From positions 186,001 through 250,000 of the forward strand of contig JAJUBI010000002.1 of the NCBI GenBank assembly GCA_022419385.1: a stretch of 64,000 nt of DNA. The letters are read 5' to 3'. The notes below the pieces were generated by a model. That model ran no database searches. It had not been told where the DNA came from and saw only the letters and a program-made list of their open reading frames with translations. The position numbers were made by a program, and so were the translations under genes. This document shows, piece after piece, positions 21,072 through 34,244 of this stretch. The stretch is from Paraconiothyrium sp. Pb-2020 (Eukaryota > Ascomycota > Dothideomycetes > Pleosporales > Didymosphaeriaceae). How positions within the stretch are numbered: position 1 is the stretch's first letter; each line of letters starts with the position of its first letter.

Positions 21072-22416
21072 TTATGCGCCGTTGCCGTTGTAGACAAGGT
21101 AGTTGGGGGTTCCGCTGGGGATACCGGTGATCTTGTTCTTGTTGGAAAGCGTCTGGATGCGGCTGGAAAGAGCAGCAGGAGTAACCTTGCCCTCAAGAGC
21201 CAAAAGGTAGGCCCCGAGACCAGCGACGTGAGGAGAAGCCATCGAGGTTCCGGAAATGGTGTTCTAGAGGCAGATTCAGCGTTTTGTATCAGACCATGGC
21301 TGGCTGTGTCACTTACAGTACCACCGTTGTTCCAGGTGGAAAGGATGGAAACACCAGGAGCATTACCGTCGACTGCAGAGCCGTAGTTGGAGAAGGAAGC
21401 GAAAGCGTCAGAGCTGTCGGTGGCACCGACGGTGAAGACGGTAGGCTCAGAAGCGGGAGAGACATTGGCAGCCGACTGAGCCTCGTTACCAGCGGCAACA
21501 GCCATGAAGACACCGGCAGAGACGACACCGGCGGCGGCGGAGTTCACGGCGGTGGACTTGCTGCCACCGAGGGACATGTTAGCAACAGCACCGTTGGGAC
21601 AGCTGCGACTCTTGACGTCGCTGGCGACGAAGTTGATGCCAGCAATGACACCTGAGTTGGTACCCTGAGTTACAGTAAGCGAACGCTCCGATTCAATCCC
21701 ATTCTGTGGCATGATGACATACAGAGCCGCTGGAGTCAAGAACCTTGACAGCGTAGAGGTTAGTCTTCTTCGCAACACCGTAGGTCTTGGAACCGATGGT
21801 TCCAGCGACGTGGGTGCCGTGGCCATTGCCGTCGGAGTTTTGGCCATCGCCAGCGTAGTTGGCGAGGAAGGTGGCACGACCCTCGAATTCGGGATGCGCG
21901 GTGTAGATACCGGTGTCAATAACGTAGGCACAAGTACCCGCTCCCGCGGTGGTGTCGTAAATGTAAGAGGTCGAGCCCTTGCTCACGTGCGAGATGCGGC
22001 CAAGGCCCCATGGGGCACTGGTCTGGGTTGTGAGGGCCTTCTTGTCGAGAGCCACATCCTCTTCCCAGTCTAGTGCCTTGACAACAGCGTCCTGCTCGAT
22101 GTACTCAACCTGGACAGATGGTCAACAACGAACTACATGAGGATATGGACACACTGACGGTGGGAAGAGCTGCAAGGACCTTGACGAGGTCATCACTGAG
22201 CTCACCAGCGAAACCCTTGAAGTTGTTAAGGGTGTAGGTGTGGGCGGGAGCCTTCGGCAGCAGAGCAAGAGCGGCGTTGACGGCAGTGCCGACGAAGCCA
22301 CTGTTCTTGAACTTGACAATGTACCTTCCGGGAATGACCTCGGCAGATCGAGGAGTGACAACCGGCGCGCCGAGCACCAAAGGCAAGGCTGCGAGAGTGA
22401 TGAAGTCGAGACGCAT
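21072..22416 (-). CDS. secreted proteinase-K-like subtilisin (S8A), copy B
   Basis: Four exons: 22416-22159, 22109-21723, 21664-21317 and 21263-21072 (394 residues). Leader MRLDFITLAALPLVLGAP, then an I9 propeptide (GRYIVKFKNSG). The triad is Asp151 (AYVIDTG), His183 (HGTHVAGT) and Ser338 (SGTSMASPH). Intron donors are GTCAGT, GTATGT and GTAAGT. The protein is a homologue of copy A but differs in sequence throughout and shares only one intron position, after the propeptide. This points to an old rather than recent duplication. Predicted extracellular serine protease. Confidence 0.9.
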
Positions 22417-25400
22417 CTTGGAGAGATGTCAACGAAGAAAGCCGGTGAGCTGGAGCGAAGGTCGGTGATATGGGCAGTAGACTGGAGTGACTGTGCCTGA
22501 CTGTTTTTGTGAGATGTAGATGGCCTTTATATAGTTGTTGCGCCAGACATGCGGCAAGTAGAGTGAACAACGACACGCGGTGCACCTTCCAGAACGGACC
22601 AACAACTAAGCTACACAGCTATGGCGTGTCCGACGTCTGCAGAATCACAACAAGATGTTTCGGCAGCGACACCGCGGCTCAACGTGCCAGTGGAGCTCTC
22701 TGATAGCTCAGATAGGGAGGTCGTACAAGACAGCCGGCGGCAAAGGCCCTAGCCACAACATTAGCATCGCTACCAAACAGACAATAGGGTGCTCCAGGCA
22801 CAGACGACGGCAAACTTCTTGGAGTGACACCGTTCCAAGACATGGCCAAGCAGTTGATATTAAGATGCTTACTTGTTCAGGGATGTGAGCTTAGCAGTGG
22901 CTGTGGGGCAAAGTGCCTGGGGGTTGATCTTACGCAGGGGAAACGATCGACAAAGGTCAAGATCCTGGCCAAGTGAGGCGACTATGCAGAAATAAAAAAG
23001 ACAAAAGACGGTCTGGAGTTAGCCATAGCAGTGGTTTCTCTTGGAAAGCATGGAGTCTTTGGTGTGATGTGGGTGGGATCTTAAGTTCATTGGTTGTTTG
23101 TTTGGATTGATCGGAAGTTGCCCCCAGAATGGAATAGATGAGGACAAAATATGCGGATGCCCCCTGTCCAAAAACGTCCACAAGCTCGGGACGAACCGTT
23201 ATCGCTTGGAGCATGTTATTGGCGTAAATCATGGTCCGGGCCGCGCGGTTGAGGGTTGTAGATGGCTACAGACTATCAGATATTAGATGGCGGTCGGCAA
23301 GGAGATTCATGTCTATCGGAGCGCGGTGCGCGGGCGTGCTGGTAGAGGGGACTTCCCTGAGTTTGCTTGTTTGTTTGAAATCCAATAACAGCCTATGCTT
23401 AGATTAGTTATGTCGGCTTAGTTGCCGATCATTTCTAGGCCATGCTGATCTTAGGAGGTGCCGTGCCTTGGGAAGCGCGATCGCATTCCAGCCTTCAGCT
23501 TCCAGGAATGTAAAGGAGTAGACGATCCGGCGTGGAACAACTTGGCTGCGCCAAGCCCAGGCAGCTGGTGCCAGCGAGCTTGACCACCCACAAGCCTTCA
23601 CACTTTGATCTGCTGACCGCGGCGTCCGCTAACTTAAGCTTAAAAGCACGTAAAGTCCAAGCACCTCCTCTTTCTGGCTAGTCGAACCGCGCATCAATCT
23701 CTTGGGTCCGCGGCCTTACAGAACCATTTGATAACGCGATAACGGGGGTGCACCACTTCGCTCATCAGTCGTCTAAAGTTTATTCTGGAGCTGTACCAGC
23801 TGCATCCGAACGGTATGAAGATGTGGCTGCGCTCCCTCTGCGATTGCAAAAGAGCAGCCAGTGGTGGCTCGGCATGGGTACCTGAAGAGGCCATTTGAAC
23901 TGTCGGTCGTTTGAGCATGTATTTAGCCACCCCCAGATACTGGCGATATCAGGCACACGGGGCTTGCGCGTCGTGTCTTGGCTGGGTGCCCAATGTCTCG
24001 CTCTCAGTGCCCATGAGCGCCACACAGCGTGGTCGCCTGCCTGTTTGTGTAGTCACTCCGGAGGTGACGCCTTGCGCCGCGGACATTGCGATAGGATGGG
24101 CAGGGTGTTGAAGGAGTCCACGTAGGTAGGTTGATTGAAGTGGAGAGTTGGCGAATGATGCGATACTTGGCCTGCTCCGAATCTTGGCGGAGGCCAATGC
24201 GTTTCGGAGCAGCCCGACCCGAGATCCCGTTCCTTACGAAGTACAGTCGCGCGAGGCCACACTTCCACGGACTGACTGCATGTATTCTGGAGGACAGCCA
24301 CACACAACTAAGCGTTCATTTTGGACTACACCAGAAAGGTTGATTGCGATTCGCTGATGCTAGGTGCAAGCCAGCATACGAGAGGGGCCATCCCTTTGGC
24401 AGGCAGGCTCAATACACCGGCAATGTTCCGCGTTGTAGTTCAAGCACTAGGCTTCATTTAGGCCTCAAATCTGGTGTTATGATGCAAGTTATCGAGCCTG
24501 GATCACTTCAACCACGTCTGGACAGTAAATCGTACGATCGATCATTCGTCCTGGAGCATTTGAAGGTGAAGAAGTACATGTTGCTGGAAACAGTGGCCAT
24601 TCCAGTACCTGGCGGTTGTGAGTAGGATATTCTATTGCATCCCAGAGGCATACGGCAAGTTACACAACGTCAAGGAGGTGCGGGTAGGTACAGGTGAAGC
24701 AGGGGATTTCCCGGCACCACCCTGGTCCCTTACGCCTCCTAACTGCCTGGGGAAGGCTCATACGTGGTGAATGTTTTGGCTCCACAGACTTGGTTTGGAT
24801 TTCTAAAAGTGGTCCTCTTATGGCATTATTGTGAGATTTGGTACTATCTCATACGAGCTACTCCTATGCTAGAAGGAGGAGTCCAAAAACCGCATCAATG
24901 CTCACTCCGGAAGAGGCTCAAAGATTGCCGGAGCAAGACCCAGCGAAGGGCAGGTAACCCGGGGACAAGCATCGCTTGTACCTTGACCTCTTCCTTCAAG
25001 TCCCATCCTAGATCTCATTACATGCAGCTACCCCATGCGTCGATTGACATGCATGCTGCTAGGGACCATCCTGGAAAGTCTGGACCCCGTGGTAGGCTAT
25101 TCGTATAGCCCCGCTAGGTACGCCTTCTAGGGTTTCTTTCATCTAATTTTCTTGCCTCCTTCCGTTTTACCATGTCAGCAGCTGTTGCATTCCACCAGAG
25201 CCGATTACCATAGGTAGCCAAGGCTTCACAACGCTCCCTTCAACACCACCCACAGGCGGAGGGCTACATGAGTTTCCGTGTCGAATATCGCAAGACGTAA
25301 CACTCTATCAGTTTCGGACCGGTTGCATTCTTTTCAATAAGATGATGCAATATGCCAGGGTTGGTGGGGCCACGGATTCCGCAGAAGAGCGCCATCAAGG

Positions 25401-25964
25401 TCTTCACTCCTTCCAGGAAAACGCAGAAAGATGGAAACAATTTCTCCGTGGTCCGTTTTGCAATGGCGCAATATGCGACTTACCCGCGACTCTCCAACAA
25501 CTGTCAACTCCTCAGCTCTTACACAAGGGGCCACAAAGTGCTACACGACGATTACATCAGAAAGATCATATCCCTCGCGCCTCCCTAAATTAGACAATTC
25601 GAAATATCGCAACGCTCAATGGTGAAATTCCTATTCCTCACTAATCTTGCACCACAAAAATTGATGGTTGCACCGGCCGTATTTGCAGCAACTAGATTTC
25701 ATTGGGCAGCTATATTTATCAAAAATGTGCTTCCAGAGGCTCAATTCCCACCAGATCGCAGGCTCCTTGCTACATCATCGACGTGCCCACAGCATACCGC
25801 ATCTCTTCGGTCGCAATGAGGCGCGCCCCATGCACCATTGCAAGGGCGGCAAGCCTACATTCCTCCCCACAACCCGGCTCTCGAAACGCAAGATCAGTAA
25901 ACATTTCATAACTCGTGACTCATGTATTACGGCCTCCTTACAATGGCCTTACCAATTCCATTAT
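22417..25964. other. intergenic, nothing recognised apart from a promoter
   Basis: 3.5 kb with only short scattered frames. The left end holds the promoter of subtilase B and the right end the 3' flank of the laccase. An ORF at 25668-26486 is antisense to the laccase and was rejected. Confidence 0.5.
22525..22533 (-). promoter_or_regulatory. possible TATA box of subtilase B
   Basis: TATATAAAG on the minus strand, about 110 bp upstream of the ATG at 22416. Confidence 0.5.
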
Positions 25965-28671
25965 TTACACCCCCGAATCTTGCTGATAGAAGGCCACCCG
26001 TTCCACCCAATCATCCCACTTAGCACAAGTATCGTACAACCCACACTTATTCTTCACCGTCCCTTCAATCATATCCAAGCCCTCCACAATCTGCAGCGCA
26101 AACCCTTCACTAGTATGCCATCCGATATGGCAGTGCATCAACCAGGTCCCCGGGTTGTCCGTCAGGAAACCCAACACCAGGAACCCACCTGCGGGCATGA
26201 TGGCGGTGTCTCTTCTCGGCGGGTTGTTAAAGTTGAGAGGCGTGGATTTGGAATATGTTCCAGAGCCCGCGGCAAGGATGAAGAAGTCGTGGCCGTGGAG
26301 ATGGATGGGGTGGGGCAGAGGGATAGCGGACTCGACGATGATGTAGACCCATTTTCCCATCTCGGGGAGGGAGAGGACGAGGTCGCCTGCGTAGGTTGGG
26401 GCGGAGCCGTTGGCGAGGATGCGCACGAGCGTGGGGTCTTCGTAGTGCGACATGAATGTCGTGCCGCTGAGGTACCACTTGAATAGGGTGTCTACAGTGC
26501 TGAGGGTGACGTCTTCGACGAACTCGACGTCGCTGCTTGTAGGGTTGATCTTTGCGACGGGCACAAGCGAGGACAGAGGCTCATCGACGCATGCTCCTGT
26601 GTAGTTGTACTTCGTTGTGGTAGGGATGGAGTTCGAGTTGCTACCAGAGTAGCGCACGATGGCTTTGATGTCGTCCGCTTGTGTGGTCTCGTCGCAGGCG
26701 TTCTGGTTGTCCGCTCGCATCCAGTAGTCTCCCTCCGGTTGATCAGCTTTTACAAGGACCATGTACCTCTGACCGATGTTGATGCTGAGGATGTCGGTCT
26801 CGTAGGGTACAATGTTGGTGAAGTCCATGCCAATGACTTGCAGCTTATGACCGTCGATATACCATTTGTAAGACGACTGTATCGCGCCGTTGATAATGCG
26901 GAAGAGGTACGTCTTTCCGGGTTCAAGTCGGGTAGGAAGTTCGAACCGCTGTCCGGTCTGGTTGGAGCTGCCTTGCACACCCCAAGTATTCATTCCATTG
27001 ATCAAGCCATTGTCCATGATCCGAGGTCCGCCGTTGACTGAGTCTTGCGCCGCATCATAAAGCGAATCTACGGTTTCGTGCGACCAGTCGTTGAGGAAAA
27101 TAGTCCCCGCGTCGACATCATACTCTTTAGATGTTGGTCCATGTATCACCATAGGACCAAAAACACCCATCCACGCTTGGATTGCATAATGGCTGTGGTA
27201 CCACGAGGTTCCGTAGTTGGTCGCAACAAACTTGTACGTGAATGAGTCACCCGGCGCAATAGGACATTGCGTGATAGAAGGCACGCCATCGTTCTCCACA
27301 GTGTTCAGTTGGCGGATGCCGTGGAAGTGCACCGATGTTCCGTTGACTGTCAATTTGTTATTGACCTTCACGACAACGGTATCGCCCCAGTTGGCTTCGA
27401 TCTTTGGCCCTGGCATCTGTCCGTTGATTAAGAAGGCGATTCTCTCAATGCCGTCTGGCGCGACAGTGCCGTTTGTGATATCGAATTCGTAGTAGACTGT
27501 GCGACATGTCTTCGGGGTGAATTGATAATGGTCGGTGTTGACATCGGCGCCGCAATACGGGAGGGAGCCTGATTGTCCTTTACAAGGTGTACACTCTTCC
27601 TCCTCTTCTCGCTTGTTGAATTGACTCGCACAGGTAGAAGCACTTGCTGTGGCCCTGGAAGAAGAGACCGCTGTCGGTTTTTTGGTAGTGCCGGATGAGA
27701 TTGGCGTGATCGTTGTAATAGCCGAGTTGGTAGTGACTGTAGTGAAGCCGCTGGCGGTAGCATAAGGCTTTGAAGACACCTTGGTTGATTTCGACTTGGT
27801 CGATTTGGCTGATTTGGTTGACTTGGTAGGCTTTGGCGTCCCAAACGGAGGTTGGTCCAAAGCTGGTGTCTTGGTAGGGCTCCCTTTTGTGCAGCTCTTA
27901 ACCATAACAGCACCATGAACACCGCTGTTTTTGCGTGCTCGTGTGTTACTCGTCTTCATGTAACAAGGACCAAAGGTGTGGTAATCAATCCAGTTGACAC
28001 CTTTGCACTGAGGCCACCGGGTGCACGCAGCAGCACATTCCTCTAGAGTACTGGTATAGAAACCGTTGCCAGACCAATGCACATCACCATTGATTCGATC
28101 CCGGTCGCACTCCAGACGAAATTCAGCGCCGCATTCGGCCTTGTATGTCTTTCCATTCGCGGCAGGACAGGATTTGGGAGCTTTTGTGGCTCGCGGCGCA
28201 AGTGACTTCGTAATCGATGCGGTTGCGTTGGCTTTGGAATTTTCAGTAGAGGATGAGCAGTCTCCGAACCCAGACTCGCAGCCTGTGCCGCAATGGTCCT
28301 TTGTAGACCCACACCAATGGTACTGGCTGCAGCAGTCACCAAATCCTGAGTCTTTGCAGGTGAACCCAGTGTCACCTCCGCACGTTCCATCAGGTGAAGG
28401 CTCTCCTACGGTCTTGTCGCAGTGACCAAACTTCAGTTGGCAGCCGTCGCCACAGTAGTCCATTGAACTAGAGAAAATCAATACGATATCATGCGCAGTC
28501 TAAGAAAGGCACATACGATCCACATTTCCCCGAGGCACTACAGCAGCCTCCAAACATCGAGCCTCGGCAGCTCACGCCGTCACCACAGTTGCCATCGCGA
28601 CTGACCTCGAGCGTGGTCTGAGCAGTTGCAAGTATAGCAAAGGCCGCCGTCGTCAAGTACTTCAGCAACAT
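25965..28671 (-). CDS. multidomain secreted laccase with two chitin-binding (CBM18) domains and a PAN/apple-like domain
   Basis: Two exons, 28671-28517 and 28467-25965 (885 residues). The intron (GTATGT...CTCTAG) falls inside the first CBM18. Order: signal peptide (residues 1-18); CBM18 no. 1 (about 27-70); CBM18 no. 2 (about 78-122, CGGDTGFTCKDSGFGDCCSQ); Cys-rich PAN/apple-like module (about 152-244, YTSTLEECAAAC); Ser/Thr/Lys-rich linker (about 245-335); multicopper oxidase. All four copper-ligand segments are present: HFHG (432-435), YHSHY, HPIHLHGHDF and HCHIGWHTSEGF. The first has Phe where most laccases have Trp. The axial T1 position is Phe. The end DSGV matches the C-terminal plug of asco-laccases. 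Predicted phenol/melanin-type oxidase tethered to chitin. A normal laccase is 500-600 residues. Confidence 0.9.
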
Positions 28672-31617
28672 GTCTCAGATATATTAGAAAGGATGCTGGA
28701 CCACAGATCTGACAGTGCAACCCTAGGATCTTGGAGAAAGACCCAGTTCTGCAAGGCTGTATTCCTACAATGCGCCCGGTGCGATGTTCAACAAAAGGGG
28801 TCAAATTGAGACGGTAAAAACGTCGGTCAGGGGCTGAAAGAGTAAAGCCCTGCCTAAGTGCTGATCTCGTGAGACAGTGTTCCGGATGGATTGCTGAGCT
28901 CGATCTTGAGCCCGCGTGGCATCATGCTTTATAGGTCAATCGAACAGCAGCCGGGCTGTATGACAGTCGAGGCCGGTCCTTTCAACCATGTCATACATAC
29001 GAGCCAGGCTCGCGAACGCTCGTACAGTATATCGAACCTTGTGGGGTTCATGTTGACCGTATTGCCGAGTAACGCAGGTCTAATCCTCAGATGTGGATAC
29101 CCCATTCGTGTCGAGAGTGCGAGATTTGGCGAAACAAGATAGTGAGCAATGCAGAAAGATACACTGAAGTTCATCATTCACGCAAGTCTGAACGCAAGTG
29201 GTATAGCCCGGTCGCCCAAGCAGGATTCTAAGCCATTCAGGCGTTTCTATTTGCAGCTGATGAGGCACGGGAAAGGTCACCGTTCGTTGGTGCTCTAGAG
29301 GCTCGCTTAACGATGCTTTCTTAGCGGACGTCGGCGATTATCGTGTGGAGTCGGAAGCTGGTAGCTCTACAGATAGAATATTGGCATCCATCCGGTATCC
29401 GCCAACCTGCAGATTGCCAAGCCGAGGCTGGATGGTTTAAGTTCAAATCGCCCATCATGGTTGCTATTCCCGGACATATTTGGCGTCGAGCACGCAGCTG
29501 ACGGTGGCCTTACGTGTAATGCTAAGCTTTCTGGGAGCCCCATCATGACTCGTCTTGCCATGTAGTGTGTCGACGCGTCATACGCCTTTTGTTGCAATAG
29601 CATGTCGATCTCGTAAGAACTGGTACCGAAACCATAAGGAAATTGGAGTCCGAATTGATTTGTGCATGCATTTGGAATTGTCTCCTGAAACAAATGTCTT
29701 CGTTATGGTGTTGCGTTGGTGTGAAAGAGTCTGCCGGTACGTACCTAGCGTGGTGGTAGCCGGTACTCGGTCCCGATAAGCGAGCCAGGCAAGTGGTCGA
29801 TCTTTCTGGGGCTGCAGCTCCCACCTCCGCTCATCACGAGAATTCGGCGACTTTTTTCTGCATTATACCTCTGCAGACTTGGCCACTTTCGACTTATTAT
29901 GAATAGAGCAACATCAACGCCGAAAGACGTGGCGGGTCACCTCGCATCCCGCATCATTCGACTTCTGCGGTGATGCAGCAACCAATTCACTCTTTTCTCA
30001 TGTCACGCGACACTAGCTGGTAAGTTGAGACGCTGATGTATGCATCTCACCATCATATCCCTGCAGTAGTCAGAGGACGCCATCGATACTTACCGCTTAC
30101 GAGTCGATATCGCGTGGGAAACGAGGTACGCGCGTACAACAAACGGTCGGAGAACTTTGTTAGCGGTGATAAGTACAATGGGCATACTCGGTGTCACCCT
30201 GATCATGCCCAAAAGCCCACAGTTCAGGGGCTGACAAGCTACGAGCTTCCGCGCGGTGTTCAGTCCAAGGAGGTAGTTGGAACATCTTCTGCTGCTTTGT
30301 CTGGACGTACAGCGCACTGATAGACGATCCAATCGAGGCTTTAGCTTGACCCAGGACGAAAAGGCGTAGGATAAGCCTATCGCAGGTTCGAGATTTTGAC
30401 CACATTGAGAAAATACTAGCGAGCGCGCGCGGATACGAGCGCTTCGCTGTCAATCGGTACCCACTTCTTTATTAGTAGCACGCTACCATGGCTGCAGGAA
30501 GCCCAAGGCCAATTCGTCTGCACGTGAGAATCGACCCACCAGCTCCCGCAAAGCGCAGAATATACCACATTCGGAGACTCTGAGTGTTCCCAATCGCCTG
30601 AAAGATATGCCAGACCACCGTCCTTTACCAACATTGGTCACCCAACGCACCCGACGTATAGTGTGCTTCTCACACGATTGTACCGTCATCATTGCTGTGA
30701 TTCATTGAGGACAACAGCAGTGGCTCGTCATCCTCCGCGTTGCTGTCAAGTTCAAGTTCACATGTGACGAACAACCGAAATCCTTGAGCAAACCATGGAC
30801 TCAGCCAGACACTCATTACGAGGCTGCTCAAGTATGAGCTCATGCTATTTGCATGGCGTTGACGACGCTTATGTATTTAAGACGCCAAGAATAAAAACTA
30901 CACGATACAGTACTTGGCCACTCTACATCACTGCCCCCAGCATAGCTTCCCCTCCTCCTAGACCTCGGGACCATAACGGCACCATCACAGCTAATTCGGA
31001 AGAAAAGAGATCCGATTCCGCAAAGCATATAGAAGTTGATCAAACATCCCAACGCCCATGAAACTATGTAGATAGTGTAAGAAACATTTGCTGCATATGG
31101 GAACTAGCTCATCAAGAGTTTTCGCGCATACTAATTATACTTTGATTTTCCCTTAGCAGGACAGAGGTCATCTTCATAGTTCGTTATTTTATTCTGATTT
31201 CCTGTTCGTTTCATTGACTTCTGGTCCTTTTGCCGTCTTCTTGTTCCACACACTATGTAACAGGATGGATCGTCATGACCAAGACACACTTCTGTCTCGT
31301 GCACGTCAACCTCGTCACACGGTGCCTCTTTCCGCACACTCGGGAAAACATTCAACGCATGTGCGGACGCATGTGTCAAGAGATCGAGGACTCACTTCAG
31401 CGCGCATAACCGCAATATCACTATACCTTGTGTTTACGCCTCATCTTTATCGGGTCGATTCTGCACTCAACACGTTAGAAAAGCTATGCAACGCCCAACT
31501 CATGAGAGTCATGTTCGAGGGACCTTGCATCTCTTGCAAACGTCCAGCAGAAGCTTTGGCTTGAACCTGCCGATAGACCAAGACAAGTAGGTATTCGATG
31601 CACTGCACTCGCCCTGA
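28672..31617. other. intergenic, nothing recognised
   Basis: Holds the laccase promoter at the left end. No supported coding frame, RNA or repeat in about 2.9 kb. Confidence 0.5.
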
Positions 31618-34244
31618 TCATGCCAGTCGGAATGTTTCTCCATTCCACCCGTATGCCCTCGTCAATCGCCTTCCATATCTCCTAGCAAAAAGGTAAGGTA
31701 TCTTGCTAATCGGATGCGGTTCGTGGAATTGTATGCTTCGCTCAACGTCCACACTCGATGTCTTCGGTGTGAAGCTCCACGCTGAACCGTAAAGTTTCTC
31801 GGCCGAGAACCCTACAGACACCATGGCGTGAAGAAAGTCAGCCCAAGGGATCTCTCCAGGTGTGTCCGGGTTGTTAGGCGAGTGGAAGATGGTCCTGAAG
31901 ACCTTGTAAGCGCGCTTGTCCACTGAGGTGACCGTGGGCTTCTGTATCTCAGGTGGAGCTTCCGGCGGGTGAAAATCAGTTTTGGGTGCCGCGATACCCT
32001 TTGTCTTCGGTTTAGGTGCCTTATCGGAAGATGAAGGGCGGTCAAAAGTACCCGTCACCTGTTTGCTGCGGTCGTGGAGAAGCCTAGAGAAGGGCTGGTA
32101 CACGTATTCTTCTTGCTGAACTGCTGGCCTCTTGGTGTTTTCGGTTTCGACCCATTCCGGAGTCCTTTGAATTGAACGATCCTTACTGAGCAGGTGGGCC
32201 ACCAGCTCAAGCTGCGACTTCTTACCACCAGCAGACTGATATCGCTGATCCACCGCTGCCCAGAACGCGTCCAAGTTGGATTCGGCCTTGCGCAAGAGTG
32301 CGACATTCTGTTTGTTGCGACGTCGATGGACTGGGTAGTCGAACTTGCCGTCAGTAGGGTCGGCAAGCCGGTAGACCTCGGTGCCGTCGAATCTGATCTT
32401 TGAAATGTTCCACTTGAAAGTTTCCACATAGTTTTTATCCAGTTCATCCTTTTTAAGCTCCATGTCGTCCTCAATTTTGCGGGACCAGGGTTTGAACAAA
32501 TGAAGCTGATGCAGACATTCGGACAATACAGCTAAGGATGAGAGTCGCTGTGCGACCCATGGCGTGATTAGAGCATAGATCTCGCTGTCACTCTGCAATA
32601 GACGCCCGATTTCATCAGTCAAAGTATGTAAGCTGAACAAGGACAACTTCCGTTCATTGAAAAGAATCTCGAAAAAGGGCATCAGTCGTGTAACTGCATG
32701 GTCCTGGGGCGCCCCACGATAGCCTGTTCCCATCATAGTGGTGTTTGGTTCCTGAGGCTGGCGGTAGCAGAATTGGCGTAGCGGTGGCGAAGCCAATAGA
32801 CCCAGGTTCAAGTCCACGATGTCCTTAAACACGGTCTCGTCCAGGAGGAAGCGGAGACTTTGAAAGGCCAGCACAACATCCGATGGAAGAGGCTGGTCAG
32901 GCTTAATTCTCGCACCGTATTCTTTGAGCAAGCTTGCCAAATTCTTGATTTGCTTCACAATCTCGGCGAAAGTAGCAAATCTAAAGTGAGCGTTCATAGA
33001 CACGTGTCTCAGGACGCGACTCCAGAACAAGGGCTTCCCGGGTTCCTTCATCGTCGGATGCTCGTGACCTCTAGTGTCTAAAAGCTGCTCTCCGCGATGA
33101 GCTGCTGCATCTCGCATCGTGTCGGCAAAATACCCAGGATCTTCACGAAGAGCCCAAAGGTGATCTTCCCTAGCCTATATACCAAAGTGCAATGTCAGTC
33201 AGATTCAGATATATTTATTCATTGCATCGAACAGTGAGTTTATGGTGGGATGCCCAAGGGCAGGACGGAGTTCGGACCATGCCAAGCATGCCTCATGATG
33301 CCATCTACTTACATTACGCTCAGCAGACGCTATAGCCTCCAATCGTGCGAGATCTAGATGAGCTGGTATGCGATAAGAAGCCTCCAGAGCAGTGATCTGT
33401 AATGAAGTAATATCTGCCATGCTTGTTGGTGGTCCAGGATTGGGAGAGAGGTCGGTCGTGGTAGGAGACTCGATGTCATGGAGCAGAGACAGAGACCAAG
33501 CGACAAGGAAAGCCCAAAGGCGCTGTTGGATTTCCAAGGCCTTTAAACCATGCCCTGGGTGCATTCCGACTCCGTTGATCATGTTCTCGAACGCATCTTC
33601 GTCGTCTTCCCAGGAGACAAGCTGACCATAACTGTCGACAGTGCCCTTCTTGTGGAAATACATGGTATACTCGTTCAGGAAAGCCGGCATTATAATGGTG
33701 CTTGTCTCAGCTAGGGCTGCTTGCTCTACGTCGGAATGGGCAAATTCGCTGGGATGATGTCGCCCGCGATAATGGAGCAGGAGCAGCATGGGCTTGGGCT
33801 TAGTGAGATCCTCGAGATTGATATACGGCCAAAAATAGGGCTCCTTGGAGCTCGAATGCTGACGCCACGCTTCCACATCCGGTCTATGCTGCGCTGCCAT
33901 GTTGGGCCAGGCCTGGAGGTGAAGGTTTTAGTCAGTAGAGTTTCAGGACCTAGGTCGTCAAATGTGAAGATTCCGGGACGCTGGCAGGGCGGTATTGTGA
34001 ATAACGCAAGGCTCGGTTGAACTTTGCGGCTGAGCAACCGTCCATCCGCGAGGTCGACGCCACTTACCTGTAGCAGTAACTTCTTCTTTTGCTGGTGAGA
34101 CTTCTTAGTCCATCGGGCCCGGGTTCGATTTTCATGGCGGTCGACAATCTTCCGTAAAGTATCGCAGTCTTTGAAGAGTTTGGTAGCATATTGACGAGCC
34201 TCTGTCTGTACCTGTTGAGCAGAGGGGAAAGACCCAGGCTGCAT
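31618..34244 (-). CDS. large ascomycete-specific protein of unknown function
   Basis: Three exons: 34244-34068, 33912-33313 and 33174-31618 (777 residues). Introns of 155 and 138 nt have GTAAGT donors and CCAG/TATAG acceptors and keep frame. The N-terminus (RWTKKSHQQKKKLLLQ then AWPNMAAQHRPD), the middle PYINLEDLTKPKPMLLLL and EDHLWALREDPGYF, and the C-terminal FHEPHP.SKI...RRYGRRL.R.YGW are landmarks of a family common in Pezizomycotina genomes. No transmembrane segment or signal peptide. No catalytic motif recognised, so I assign no function. Confidence 0.85.

Noticed and set aside
25668..26486. 272-codon plus-strand frame
   Set aside because: It lies antisense over the copper-ligand end of the laccase, whose motifs are unambiguous. 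The frame is a codon-bias shadow.
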